Shown: positions 1 through 9,773 of the stretch, piece after piece | Layout: each line of letters begins with the position of its first letter | Numbering within the stretch: the stretch's first letter is position 1 | Assembly: GCA_051293835.1 (NCBI GenBank) | Contig: JBPKMA010000006.1 | Span: forward strand, 124,001-188,000 | Origin: DATLZU01 sp051293835 | GTDB taxonomy: Bacteria > Nitrospirota > Nitrospiria > Nitrospirales > Nitrospiraceae | Reading direction: 5' to 3' | Length of the DNA stretch: 64,000 nucleotides | Notes under the pieces: generated by a model | Told to the model about the DNA's origin: nothing | Seen by the model: only the letters and a program-made list of their open reading frames with translations | Database searches by the model: none | Translations under genes and position numbers: made by a program

Positions 1-300
1 GATCTCCGGATCGTCCTCCCATTTCTCGAGATACCGGTCGAATTGTTCGATCGCCTTGTCCCGCAGGCCCTGTTTTTCATACGCGAGACCCAGGCTGCGC
101 ATTGCCTCTCGATTGTCCGGATTCTTCTCGACGACTTTTTCGAACGCCTCGATCGCCGCCTTGTAGTTGCCGATCTCCATGTTCGCCCGCCCGCGGGACA
201 TGTACCAAGACTCTGTAAAGTCAGCGGCCCAGACGGATGCGCTCCAGACGACCGCGCACAGCAGGCCTGCGGCGGAAAGCCTCTTGCTCAATCGGGGCAT
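1..300 (-). CDS. TPR-repeat exported protein (partial, runs off the window)
   Basis: The minus-strand frame opens with MPRLSKRLSAAGLLCAV, a signal-peptide-like N-terminus ending near SVWAADF. It continues with a tetratricopeptide repeat (NYKAAIEAFEKVVEKNP followed by EAMRSLGLAYEKQG) and the start of another (KAIEQFDRYLEKW). TPR proteins in cellulose loci act as BcsC-like scaffolds or export partners. That role is inferred here from position, because the gene starts only 11 bp after the stop of the cellulose-synthase fusion and is probably cotranscribed with it. Only the first 100 residues are in the window, so full length and any beta-barrel are unknown. The start is the ATG at 298-300. Confidence 0.75.
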   Translation of the reverse strand, partial: MPRLSKRLSAAGLLCAVVWSASVWAADFTESWYMSRGRANMEIGNYKAAIEAFEKVVEKNPDNREAMRSLGLAYEKQGLRDKAIEQFDRYLEKWEDDPEI

Positions 301-310
301 CGTGATGGCC

Positions 311-3300
311 TCATGAATGTGACGGTTCGATGGTGCTCGAAAACGCCAGTTCCAACTCGGGCTCTCGAGGAGGCTGCGCATCGGCCTGCAAACCGACACG
401 GCGGAAAAAAAGGAGGATGCGGCGTTCGTTCACCGGCCGGAATGGCACGTCGTCGTGCGCCGGGTCAAGGAAGTGCCACAGTCCCTCCTGCGGAGTCCGG
501 CCGTTCAGGCAAATGACGCCGGCGCCGCGTGCGGACCAGTCGCGGACCAGCACTAGCCTCCGGTGCGATCCGACCTGGACATGTACGAGCCGCCAGGTTC
601 TGCGGCGTGGGATGCGGCGGCGAGTCCGTCTGGCCGGTCGAAACCCGCGCGCGATCCCACAAAAGAAAAGCCAGGCCATCAGGACATTGCTCCGTACGCG
701 GTTTTTGTGTGCGTCCCGCCAGGTATTGGCGTCGGCAAAGAGATTCAAGATCAATGCCCGGCGTGTCTCCCGATTCACGTTCAGCATGGCGAGGCCGCAC
801 CGGTATTGACGGCCGATCCGTTCGTGATAAACGACCCGGCAGCGGCACGTGACGGGGCGCCGGTCGTGCAGCGTGAGCTCGACAGAGGGTGGGATCGGGT
901 CAGCGGACGGGGTGAAGAAGGAGATGCCGGTCAAGCTGAGATCCGCGGTCTGTCCATGCAGGGTGAAGGTGTTGTCCTGCAGGGTGAACGGCACGGATTT
1001 TCGCACCCGCTCTTCCGCGCGCCGTTGCGGCTTCTCCCAGGCGATGAGAAGCCCGGCCAGCAAGAGGAGTAGATTCAGCGAGGCCCAACTCAGGTTGAAG
1101 AAGTAGGCGTCCTTCTCGATGCCAAAGTAAAAGAACTCCGTCAGACCCTTGCCAATGGCGACGATCGTGATGACGGTGGCGAGGAGGAGACCTTTCGCGG
1201 CACCCCAGGCGAACTTCCTTCGGTCCGACGTAAGCCCCTTCGGTGTGACCTTGAAGCCCAGTCGTTTGGGGAGCAGCAGATCGAACATGGATCGGAACAG
1301 GGAGAAGCTGACCGGCATTTCATAGAGAGAGGCCCAAAGCAGTCGGGGCCAGCCGGGCAGGAGCGCGTAGGAGAGCAACGGCAGAGCGACAAGAAACGGA
1401 AGCAGGTACGCGAGCAGGATCGAGACCTCCGAGAAAATCGGATGGAGATGGAAGAACAGGTAGTAGAGTGGGGTGATCCAGAAGATAACCCGCGCGGCGG
1501 GAAAGAAAAAGTAATAGAGCGAGGCGAAATAACCCAGACGCTGCCGCAGCGACAGCCCGCGGCAGAACAGCGGGTTGTCCCTGAAGAAGATATGCAGGCA
1601 GCCGAGCATCCAGCGCCGCCGCTGCACGATGTAGGACGACAGATTTTCCGCTGTCAGCCCGACAGCGAGATCCTTGTCCACGAACACCGACCGCCATCCC
1701 TTGGCGTGCAAATGCTGGCTGGTGTGGATGTCTTCGGTGATGCTCATCAGGTTAAACCCGCCGATCTCCACGATTGCGCTCCGCCGAAAGACCGCGCCGC
1801 TGCCAACGAAAAAGGCGCCATTCCACGGCGCGCGTCCGCGCTGGATGGCGTGGTTGAACAAATCCTGCTCGTTCGGGATCCGTGATCCGACCTGCAATGC
1901 GCGCTGATAGATGTCCTGGTTGTAGAAATGATGGGGCGTCTGGACGAACGCCACCTGCGGATCGGCGAAGAAAGGCACCGTCTCTTTGAGAAAGCTCGTG
2001 ACCGGAATGTGGTCGGTATCGAACACGACGATCAAGTCGCCGCTGGTCTGCGTCAACGCGTGGTTCAGGTTCCCAGCCTTGGCGTGTCGGCGCGGTCCCT
2101 TGAGATAGACTGCGCCGTGATCGGCGGCCAGCTTGGCCACTTCCGGCCGGTGCCCGTCGTCCAGCACGTAAAGTCGCTTGTTTGCATACTCGATCGCGCC
2201 GGCGCCGATGAGGGTCTTTTCGAGAATCTCGCACGACTCCGTATAGATCGGAATAAAGATGTCCACGGATGGCGCGAAACCGGCTGGTGCCGGAGAAGGC
2301 TCATGGCGCGGCTGTGTCCTTCCCAATCCTACTTGCACCAGGAGCAGCGCCACCGTCGAGAAGGCGTAGAGCTCTGCCGCCCAGAGCGAGAGGCTGATGA
2401 ACGGCCCCGCTGTCTCCACGAAGTTCAGCGTGTGGGTAAACCGCCACACGAGATAGCGGCCGCACAGCATAAAACCGCAGATGAGAAACGCGAGCTTGAA
2501 CAGGGGATGGTACTGTGCCACGACATAGAGGCTGATCGTTACGAAGAACAGTTCCCAGGGGAAATGGGCGGCGAAGCCTTTGAAGTCGAACGGCCGAAGA
2601 AAACCGAGAAACTCGTCATACGTCCGTATCAGATGCAGCTCGAACGCTCGGCCGAACCAGAGCCAGTTGTGCAGATAGTAGGGCGTGTCTTTCCCGGCGA
2701 GCGCTTTGCTGTGCAGCGGTCCGAGTTTCGCTTCGCTCAGGATACGGGCGAGATCGTGGTTTTCCTGGAGAGCGAGCGCGTGGACAGTCGCATAGAGTGG
2801 CAGCCCTTCGAACGCGGAACGGGGTTCGCCGGTCACGGTGTATCGATCAAAGAATTTCTTGCGGGCCCGCCATTCCTTCCAAAAGAACGCGAGCATGTGA
2901 CGGCGAAGCTCGGCTTCCGAACGGCGGCCGAACCAATCGGCATCCACTGCCATCCGCCAGAACAACGGCACCGCATCGTAGCCGAACTGGGCCGACGTGC
3001 CGGACTGCGGATGCTTCAGCAATAGCTCGCCGGTGCGCTTGTCGAGGTAGATGATCTCCGGCGGCAGCGGCAGCTTCTTCTCGAAGTAGAGCCACTGTAG
3101 GATTGCATAGGAGCTCTCAATGAGCTGTCTCCAGGGATGGCGCCGGTCCACGGTCGCAAAGATCTCGTACGCATAGGGTGCCAGATAGGCCGTGTGGATC
3201 GTCGGATAGTCGTCCAATGGGGCCCAGTTGCCGGCGGTCACGTAGACCCGCCGACCGATCGCCAGGACCTCTGCCTTCCAAATCGAATCCAAGATCGCGA

Positions 3301-3745
3301 GAGCCTCTTGCTCGTAGGTCGGCTCATCGAATCGCCGCGACGCGAGGATCAGCGCCAGCGCGATGTCGGTGTCGGCGTCCGTGGCGGAGTTGAGGGAGAG
3401 GACCTTGCCTTTCCATTTCCAGGCAAACAGCTTGTCGGGCCGGACCTGCAGATTCTGCTTTGTCCATGTCCATACGCTGGAAAAGGTCGGGCGGTCGTTG
3501 GACCACACGGCGCGCAGCATTGCATAGCTTTGGCCTTCCGAGGTCGTGATGCCGTTCTCGTCGAGGCTGATGACGCGGCCGTTCACGATGTAAGTCTTCT
3601 TGTAGAAGCTCCAGAGGGCGGAGAGTTCATCCAACTGCCGGATGTACAGATCGCTGGAAGAGTGCGGAGTCTCAGCCAGGCCAGCAGCCGGCACCGCGAG
3701 CATCAGGAGCAGCGCAAGACTGCTTTGCGCGACGGACGTGTACAT
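311..3745 (-). CDS. GH8 endoglucanase - cellulose synthase (BcsA-like) - PilZ fusion
   Basis: A single 1144-residue protein joins functions usually split between BcsZ and BcsA. After a signal-like N-terminus, residues about 30-375 resemble glycoside hydrolase family 8, with the acid motif TTSEGQSYAML (Glu70) and the Asp motif ATDADTDIALAL. Membrane segments follow at about 390-480. A GT2 domain then shows LYVLDDGH, VVFDTDH, SITEDIHTS and VQRRRWMLG, the D, DxD, TED and QxxRW signatures of processive beta-glucan synthases. More membrane helices lead to a PilZ-like c-di-GMP-binding region near 935-1030 (QRRAEER, then ADLSLTGISF). The predicted role is c-di-GMP-controlled polymerisation of UDP-glucose at the inner membrane. 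The Arg-rich last ~100 residues are unexplained. The downstream TPR gene is 11 bp away. The family call is firm; cellulose as product is inferred. Confidence 0.85.
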   Translation of the reverse strand: MYTSVAQSSLALLLMLAVPAAGLAETPHSSSDLYIRQLDELSALWSFYKKTYIVNGRVISLDENGITTSEGQSYAMLRAVWSNDRPTFSSVWTWTKQNLQVRPDKLFAWKWKGKVLSLNSATDADTDIALALILASRRFDEPTYEQEALAILDSIWKAEVLAIGRRVYVTAGNWAPLDDYPTIHTAYLAPYAYEIFATVDRRHPWRQLIESSYAILQWLYFEKKLPLPPEIIYLDKRTGELLLKHPQSGTSAQFGYDAVPLFWRMAVDADWFGRRSEAELRRHMLAFFWKEWRARKKFFDRYTVTGEPRSAFEGLPLYATVHALALQENHDLARILSEAKLGPLHSKALAGKDTPYYLHNWLWFGRAFELHLIRTYDEFLGFLRPFDFKGFAAHFPWELFFVTISLYVVAQYHPLFKLAFLICGFMLCGRYLVWRFTHTLNFVETAGPFISLSLWAAELYAFSTVALLLVQVGLGRTQPRHEPSPAPAGFAPSVDIFIPIYTESCEILEKTLIGAGAIEYANKRLYVLDDGHRPEVAKLAADHGAVYLKGPRRHAKAGNLNHALTQTSGDLIVVFDTDHIPVTSFLKETVPFFADPQVAFVQTPHHFYNQDIYQRALQVGSRIPNEQDLFNHAIQRGRAPWNGAFFVGSGAVFRRSAIVEIGGFNLMSITEDIHTSQHLHAKGWRSVFVDKDLAVGLTAENLSSYIVQRRRWMLGCLHIFFRDNPLFCRGLSLRQRLGYFASLYYFFFPAARVIFWITPLYYLFFHLHPIFSEVSILLAYLLPFLVALPLLSYALLPGWPRLLWASLYEMPVSFSLFRSMFDLLLPKRLGFKVTPKGLTSDRRKFAWGAAKGLLLATVITIVAIGKGLTEFFYFGIEKDAYFFNLSWASLNLLLLLAGLLIAWEKPQRRAEERVRKSVPFTLQDNTFTLHGQTADLSLTGISFFTPSADPIPPSVELTLHDRRPVTCRCRVVYHERIGRQYRCGLAMLNVNRETRRALILNLFADANTWRDAHKNRVRSNVLMAWLFFCGIARGFRPARRTRRRIPRRRTWRLVHVQVGSHRRLVLVRDWSARGAGVICLNGRTPQEGLWHFLDPAHDDVPFRPVNERRILLFFRRVGLQADAQPPREPELELAFSSTIEPSHS

Positions 3746-3869
3746 GAGTCTCGAGTACTAAGAGGTGATAGCCTTACAAGTGAGTGGAGTCGAAACAAAA
3801 CAGGCGTAGGACTCCTCCGGCGCTTTCCACCTGGGGCGGCGGCTCCAAGCGGAACGGCGGAGTTACGCC

Positions 3870-4356
3870 ATGCGCAAGCGAGGACCACCGAGCGAGCAAG
3901 TGAAGCAAGCGCTGACGCCCCTGGTGGCCCAAGGCAGCGAGAGCGTGGAGCATCCGCTGGACCAATTTGGCCGTGTGGGGGTTCGATACGGGTTGCAGGA
4001 GGCCGTTAAGCAGGAAGTGACCGCGTGGTTGGGCTGCGCTCCCAATCAGCAGAGGACCTGGCGGCGCTGGCGGGTCTGGAGCAGGCTCTGGAGACCCGCC
4101 CCGTGTAGCTGTGTCCCAAGGAACCTCACACGAGTATCCGGGCCCCGAATCTGCTCGAACGCACGGTCGGGCGGGGGCGATGCTGCCCGAAGGTGATCCC
4201 GCGGTTCCCCATGGAGACCGCCTGTCGGAGGCTGGTGTTCGACCACGCTGGCGCGGGCTGCGGATGCCCCCGCGCCTCCTGCGGGAGTTGGACGTCATCC
4301 GCCACGAGCGGTACCTGGTGCAGGGGCAGGTGGCGTGCTCATCCCAGCCGGAGTGA
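3870..4356 (+). mobile_element. Degraded IS256-family transposase
   Basis: The first frame (from ATG 3870) reads VEHPLDQFGRVGVRYGLQEA followed by VKQEVTAWLG, the conserved N-terminus of IS256/Mutator transposases. A C-terminal block appears after a large internal deletion, in a different frame: RAPNLLERT and KVIPRFPMETACRRLVF at about 4140-4240, then MPPRLLRELDVIRHE at about 4265-4310 after another shift. The DDE core between the blocks is missing. The element is a dead remnant of roughly 0.5 kb instead of about 1.2 kb. I found no clear terminal inverted repeats. Confidence 0.75.
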
Positions 4357-4360
4357 GCGC

Positions 4361-5059
4361 CGCCATGGTCACTTTTCCGGGGAAAAAAGTGACTTGACCC
4401 CGTTGGGCAACGGCTCCCAATTGGGGAACTTCTTCTCATTTTGCTCCTGGGTGCTCAGATTGCTTCCGGCCAAACGTTGTGACGCGAAGACTACCCGCCA
4501 ATTGCTACCAGGTCAAGGCCGGTGATGGCATGGTGCTTTAGGAATGACCTGTCCCCCCTTGTCGCGCCGTGCTCGATCAAAGGAGTGGGCTCCGGCTTGG
4601 CGTTGGCTGTGGCGAAGCAAGGGCCTCCTTTGGCTGGCGGACCGAACCGTGCGGCTGGATTACGAACCCCGGCGGCTCATGGCTGGCGGGGAATAAGCGG
4701 GGGATAGAGTAGCCCGTTAGTTGCTCATCAGTTGACGATTCAAGGTAAGCGAGCCGTTGACACCTCAAAACGTGGTTCGGTCACTCACATGCGCGTAGCG
4801 CGGTTGCACGAGCAATTTTGACGAAGCGGCTGGTTTTGGGGAGGGCAGCGCCTGCGCAACTGGCCCGACAATGATTTTCGGTCGCCGTGCCCTTTTCCCA
4901 GCGGGGTCACAGCGAGGTAGCTCAAATACTCGGCCACGCCCAGGTGCGCGAGCATCCGGCCATCGGATTCGGCTGCAATCAGCTCATGCTGATTGGGCAG
5001 GTATGGGTGTAGGCCGACCACAACTGCGACAGCTCATCAAGCTTGGTTTTGCGCAAGAA
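4361..5059. other. No recognisable gene
   Basis: About 700 bp between the transposase relic and the broken ATPase. Only short frames occur on both strands, with no family motif, and I see no convincing promoter, terminator or repeat. It is probably debris from the same rearrangements. Confidence 0.5.
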
Positions 5060-5914
5060 AGCACCCACCTTGTCACTGCGGAAACGGTTGTGCAGCAACG
5101 GAGTGACGATTCGCCTCCTTTGATTTCGTGGCGCTGCTCACCATCGAACAGCACGAAACCGTCCGCAACCCGGCCAGCCGGCGCCACCCACCGGAAACGC
5201 TCGATCCCTTTCATAAACTCCGTAGAAAACGTGCTGGCCGATTTGATTGCGACCGGCACGAGCGTTCCACGACGGCGAATCAGCAAATCTACCTCGTTGC
5301 TATGCGAATCGCGGTAAAAAAATATCTCGGGATGCTGCCCTGCGTTGGATAACAGCTTGACCACACCCATCACGATCAGGTTCTCGTAAAGACTCCCCCG
5401 CAATGGATCGCGGCTGGCTTGATCCGCGCTCTGAATACCCAGTAGAAAAGCGGCCAGACCGACGTCTGGCGAAATCCAACTTCGGCGATTTGATCAGCCG
5501 CCTGCCGACGTTCGCGAACCACGGGGCAGCTCGAACTCCGGGTAAGACGCCATGAGCACCGACAGCCACTGCCGCAAGGTGGGCGCCGAGGCGCCCATAT
5601 TGTGGGCCAGCGAGGCCATGTTGGCTGCCTGGCTGATCCGGCCGGCGAGCAGCATCTGCCAATACGAAAGCAACCGCGGCAGGCGCTGCATCTCGTCGAC
5701 AATCGCCCCGTGGGGAATTGCGAAAAACCCCATGCGGATCGGCCTCCGCGGCTATGCGCACATCCGGATCTTCGAGAGATACCCGGGGCTTGGCGGGAAA
5801 AGTCATGCGCGCCAGAGTCGTCTTCCCCCACTGACGCGGCCCGAGGACGGTCACCACCGGGTATTCCGCTGAGGCCCGCTCGAGCTTTTTGGTGAGCTCG
5901 CGTTCGATCAACAT
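5060..5914 (-). pseudogene. Broken AAA ATPase with DUF4143 domain (copy 1)
   Basis: Pieces of one ATPase lie in order on the minus strand but in different frames. The N-terminus starts at ATG 5914 with MLIERELTKKLERA and the Walker A motif GPRQWGKTTLAR. Walker B (AIVDEMQRLPRLL) and AHNMGASAPTLRQWLSVL follow in a second frame at about 5490-5735. The C-terminal DUF4143 segment (GSLYENLIVMGVVKLL, HSNEVDLLIRR) is in a third frame at about 5060-5400. Intact relatives are single proteins of roughly 400 residues of unclear function, often found in toxin-like or accessory contexts. At least two frameshifts make this copy inactive. A related broken copy lies on the far side of the epimerase gene. Confidence 0.8.
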
Positions 5915-6106
5915 AGAACCGCTCGACCACCCTTTGTGTAAACTGAAAATTCAACTTTCCATTTACACGATAGACAAGCGGGTATGGAAAACTCGGCAAC
6001 GTGTGTGGCCTGCAACCGGCCAGGCGAGCACCTGCCCGTTCTTCAGGCCAGAGAGGAAATCATGCGACCCAGCCTGGCCTGATTCAGGCAGATCGAAATT
6101 GACGAT

Positions 6107-7003
6107 CTACCTGCACCCCAGCATCTCCCGCAGCCCTTCCGCCAACCCGGTGCGCGCCTGCCAACCGAGCTCCTGCTCGATGCGGGCCGGCGAGTAGCAG
6201 GCCGAGCCGATCAGCCGATCGACAACTTCGTCAAGCCGTGGATGCAGTCGTCCAGCGGCCCGCAAGAGCCAGGCGGGGATACTCCAGCCCACATGCGGCA
6301 TCCCCAGGGTGGCACGGATCGCATCATAAATTTCCCGGGTGGAATAAGAACGCGGGTCGGCGATGATATAGGTTCGCCCATTTGCTTCTGGCCGCGCCGC
6401 TACGAGCCGCGCCACTTCCACCACATCCTGCACATGCACCAACGAACGTCGGTTGCCCGTCTCGGGCAACGGCGGAAACCAGCCGGCACGGATCGCCCGC
6501 ACCATGCGTTCGAGATTACCCCGCCCGCCGCGGCCATAGACCATCGCCAACCTGAGGTTCACCACGTGCATGCCGTATTTCGCGCCAGCTTCCAGCACCG
6601 CCGCTTCGGCCGCGCGCTTGGCTTTTCCATAGGCCGTCACCGCCTCCCCCGGCCAATCCTCATCGACACATTCCTCGCCCGGCTCTGCCATGGCCTTCAC
6701 ACTGGAGAGAAACACGAAGCGCTTGACCCCGGCCTTGCCAGCCGCGTTCACCAGATTGCGCGTGCCCTCGAAGTTGATGCGCCAGTGGGCATCCGGATCA
6801 GCAGAGGAAAACGCATGAGCATAGCCGGCGCAATGAAAGACAGTCTCGATACCCTCGCAGGCGCGGACAAGGGAGGCCGGATCGAGCAGATCGCCCGCTA
6901 CCTCGCCCCTCATTCGTGTCAGCCGCCTCACCAACGCGCGCTCGCCGGGTTCGATTAACCGCCGGCCGATAAAGCCTGTGGCACCGGTGATCAACGTCGT
7001 CAT
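6107..7003 (-). CDS. NAD-dependent epimerase/dehydratase (extended SDR)
   Basis: The 298-residue protein begins MTTLITGATGFIGRRL, with the GxxGxxG nucleotide-binding loop. It has the active-site serine region VFLSSVKAMAEPG and the catalytic pair in TAYGKAKRAAE (YxxxK). Downstream LRLAMVYGRGGRGN and RRSLVHVQDVVEVARLV are typical of UDP-sugar epimerases and dehydratases. It probably makes or modifies a sugar nucleotide for surface polysaccharide, in line with the nearby GT4 transferase and asparagine-synthetase fragment. The ATG at 7001-7003 is preferred because the next upstream start would add 21 residues lacking the fold. The stretch IEPGERALVRRL after the Rossmann motif looks a few residues short. 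Exact substrate unknown. Confidence 0.85.
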   Translation of the reverse strand: MTTLITGATGFIGRRLIEPGERALVRRLTRMRGEVAGDLLDPASLVRACEGIETVFHCAGYAHAFSSADPDAHWRINFEGTRNLVNAAGKAGVKRFVFLSSVKAMAEPGEECVDEDWPGEAVTAYGKAKRAAEAAVLEAGAKYGMHVVNLRLAMVYGRGGRGNLERMVRAIRAGWFPPLPETGNRRSLVHVQDVVEVARLVAARPEANGRTYIIADPRSYSTREIYDAIRATLGMPHVGWSIPAWLLRAAGRLHPRLDEVVDRLIGSACYSPARIEQELGWQARTGLAEGLREMLGCR

Positions 7004-7010
7004 CGCCGAC

Positions 7011-8010
7011 TCATACCCACTTGCGCGCCCACAGTGCGGCGGGAAAGCTTTGCCACGGCAAGGCATGCCGCGCCCCGTCGCGCAGTTCGGTGGTATCCTG
7101 GCTCGCCAGCAGGTAATGCTTGAACACGCCCTCCTCGGCCAAGCGGTCGAGCCCCTCGAAATCGCGCCAACTCATGCGCGCTGGCGTTCACCTCGATGGC
7201 GACATCCTCGCCGATCAGAAAATCGACTTCGTCGCCGTGCGCCGAACGCCAGTAACACAAGGGCTGTTTGACCGGGTTGTAGAAAGCCAGGCGCGAATCT
7301 CCCTGCCGATGAACTGCTCGAAGCCCTTGCCGTAGAGATCGGAATTGCGATCCAGCGCTCGCGGGTCGGTCAAAAAATGCGTCACCCCGCAATCGAAGAA
7401 ATAAAACTTTGCCGTGCGGACCGCCTTGCGCTTCTTCGGTTCCGTCCAGGCTGGCAGCAAGCGGCCTGGCCAGCGTGCCTTCCAGCAGCGCCACGTATTC
7501 CGAGACCGTCGAGGGCGGCACCTGGCAGCCTACGCACCAGCCCCTCCGCCATGTCTCAGTCATGGTAAGTGTGGATCTATCGGCAAGACGCCGTGCAGCA
7601 AATAACGATCCAGATCGAAATCCGGAATCTTCCGGTAGATGAGCGGAAACAGCCGCCCCTCCCACACACGACCGGCCAGCAGATTGGCCTGGCCGCGCCG
7701 CAACTTGCGCGCGCTGCTGCCAATCAACAGAAAATGCAGCCGCTTCGTCTCAATCAGCCGATGCACCTCGTTGAGCAGCTTCGGAATGCGCTGTATCTCG
7801 TCGATGACGAGTACGCTTTCGCTGGCGGCGATCATCGTTTGCAGATCGCTCGGCGAGGCGGACAATCGTAAGTAGTTGCACGGGTCAAGCAGATCGACGA
7901 CGAACGCCTCACCCGTCCGCTGCTGGCGAATCAAAGTCGATTTGCTGGTAGTACAAAGCCCGCCCGATTTCGGACATTCCTTATTCCTGCTGTTGTCTAT
8001 CCGGATATTG
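7011..8010 (-). pseudogene. Broken AAA ATPase with DUF4143 domain (copy 2)
   Basis: A second relic of the same family. The N-terminus is damaged: only SKSTLIRQQRTGEAFVVDLL remains of the Walker A region. Walker B is clear (ESVLVIDEIQRIPKLLNEVH), followed by FLLIGSSARKLRRGQANLLA. The frame changes near 7560, continues with KFYFFDCGVTHFLTDPRAL and SDLYGKGFEQFIGREIRAWL at about 7300-7420, and changes again to HGDEVDFLIGEDVAIEVNAS, the DUF4143 C-terminal motif. The last frame ends QSFPAALWARKWV at 7011, eight bases from the epimerase start. It appears to have landed between the GT4 gene and the epimerase of one operon. Not functional. Confidence 0.8.
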
Positions 8011-8077
8011 CGCAATCCTGCCGGGTTGGTCAACCCATCGAAACCACCTGCTGCAAACGACGCGAGCGAGCGGCAAT

Positions 8078-9187
8078 TTAATCAGCCTTGCTTGCCGCCA
8101 CTTCGCGATACACTGCCAAAGTCGCTGCGATGATCCGCTCCTGGCCGAACTCCGTGACGGCGCGTTCGCGTCCGCGTGCCCCCATCTTCTGCCGCAAGGC
8201 CGGATCATCGAGCAGCCGCGCGATCGCCGCGGCCAGCGCCGTGACATCCTTCACCGGCACGAGCAGGCCATTGTTCTCCTCGTGCACTGCCTCCCGACAG
8301 CCCGGCACATCGGTGGTGACCACCGGCCGACCGCAGGCCATGGCCTCAAGCAGCACCTTGGGCAGACCCTCGCGATAGGAGGGCAGGCAGACGATCGTCG
8401 CCTGCGCCAGGGTCTCCGGCATGTCCTCTCTTGCACCCCACCATTCCACCACCCCGTCGGCCGTCCATTGACGCAGCACGTCTTCAGGCACGCTGGCGGG
8501 GTTGCCGGCATCGGGCGCACCCACGAGCACAAAACGGGCGCGACCGCGCAAACGTCGGGCCGCTTCCACGAATTCCGCCACCCCCTTGTCCCACAAGAGC
8601 CGCGAGGCGAGCATGACCACAGGCATTCCTGCGGGCTCCGGCTGGGGATAAAACCGCTCGGTGTCCACGCCAGCCCCCGGAACCAGGCGGATGCGTTCGG
8701 CTGCCACCCCCAGCGCTTGAACTGCCTGCGCGTCATCGGGGTTCTGCACGATCACCTGGCCCCGCGAGAGGGCCACGCGCAGCAAGGCGCGCAAGACGAA
8801 CGCCAGCCAGCCGCCACGCCCGCCCGTGAACGCATACCCCAGGCCGGCGATAGCCGAGACCACGCCTTCGACCCCCGCCAGCCGCGCCGCGAGCCCTCCC
8901 ACCACCACCGCCCGCAGCGCCACATGATGCACGAGATCGGGCTGCAAGCGCCGATAGTGCCTGGTCAATGCAAGGATCTCGCGCGCCAGCCTGAGCGGAT
9001 TCAAGCCCCGCCGCGCCATCGAAAACGGCACCACCTCGATGCCCGCCGCGCGGATCGCCTCACACTTCGCCCCGCAGCGGGTGATCACCATCACCTTGAA
9101 GCCCGCTGCCTTCGCCGCTACCGCAAGTGGCAGCCGATGACTGATGAAATACCAGTCTTCTGTAACAAGAAATGTCAGCTTAGGCAT
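8078..9187 (-). CDS. GT4-family glycosyltransferase
   Basis: The 369-residue protein has a GT-B fold pattern. The N-terminal acceptor domain begins MPKLTFLVTEDWYFISHRLP and includes HHVALRAVVVGGLAARLAGV. The C-terminal donor domain has RLVPGAGVDTERF, VVMLASRLLWDKGVAEFVEA and the E-x7-E signature in SYREGLPKVLLEAMACGRPV. Such enzymes transfer a sugar from a nucleotide donor to a lipid-linked or polysaccharide acceptor at the cytoplasmic face. The start codon overlaps the TAA stop of the upstream asnB remnant (9180-9182), so the two were translationally coupled. The epimerase lies downstream beyond the ATPase relic. Donor and acceptor cannot be read from sequence. Confidence 0.88.
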   Translation of the reverse strand: MPKLTFLVTEDWYFISHRLPLAVAAKAAGFKVMVITRCGAKCEAIRAAGIEVVPFSMARRGLNPLRLAREILALTRHYRRLQPDLVHHVALRAVVVGGLAARLAGVEGVVSAIAGLGYAFTGGRGGWLAFVLRALLRVALSRGQVIVQNPDDAQAVQALGVAAERIRLVPGAGVDTERFYPQPEPAGMPVVMLASRLLWDKGVAEFVEAARRLRGRARFVLVGAPDAGNPASVPEDVLRQWTADGVVEWWGAREDMPETLAQATIVCLPSYREGLPKVLLEAMACGRPVVTTDVPGCREAVHEENNGLLVPVKDVTALAAAIARLLDDPALRQKMGARGRERAVTEFGQERIIAATLAVYREVAASKAD

Positions 9188-9673
9188 GATCCGATTCCCG
9201 CCACGACTGAAACATCAACACCTCCCACAGGTGATATTGCCAGTTGCGTCTGTCCGCGAGGTGCTCGGCCCATTTTGCCGGATCGGTGCGGGGGCGAAAA
9301 AGCCCTCGCGCTCGAGCTGCGCTTCAGCAAGCAGCTCCGCTGCCCACTCACGCAATGGGCCATGCAGCCAGGCATCAAGCGGCATGCCGAAGCCCATCTT
9401 CGGTCGCTCGATCAGCGCCTTCGGCACGTAGCGATAGAGCACCTGACGCCGCAGCCACTTGCTTTGGCCATTCCGAATCTTCATGCGTATCGGCAGCCGC
9501 CAGGCAAATTCAACCACCCGGTGATCAAGCAGCGGCACGCGCGTCTTGAGCGAGACCCCCATCGTGACGCGATCCACTTTGACCAGGATGTCGTCCGGCA
9601 GGTAGGTGATGGCATCCAGCGCTATCATGCACTGCTTGGCATCTAGGCTCGCCATGCTCAGGTATGGTGCCAT
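9180..9673 (-). pseudogene. C-terminal fragment of asparagine synthetase (AsnB-type), frameshifted
   Basis: The frame contains the AsnB block ITYLPDDILVKVDRVTMGVS, then KTRVPLLDHRVVEFAWRLP and RPKMGFGMPLDAWLHGPL. The N-terminal glutaminase domain and the ATP-pyrophosphatase loop are absent. Near 9290 a run of five A (T on the coding strand) is one base short. Restoring it would lead into the family C-terminus (DPAKWAEHLADRRNWQYHLW, ending HLWEVLMFQSW) and a stop overlapping the GT4 start. Similar amidotransferases sit in exosortase-type polysaccharide clusters. The truncation proves a pseudogene; the homopolymer slip alone could be a sequencing error. Confidence 0.8.
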
Positions 9674-9773
9674 TGAGGGGGGGGCGGTTCCCGTCCGCCA
9701 GGTACCAGGCCATCAGGCCGCCAATGCGTGACCAGCCCCCGCACAGGCCTTCCCCGCTTTGGACGTCCAATAC

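Noticed and set aside
311..810. Frameshift in the Arg-rich C-terminus of the cellulose-synthase fusion
   Set aside because: The tail stays open to a stop 11 bp before the next gene and has mixed hydrophobic/charged segments after the PilZ domain, so no other frame is clearly better.
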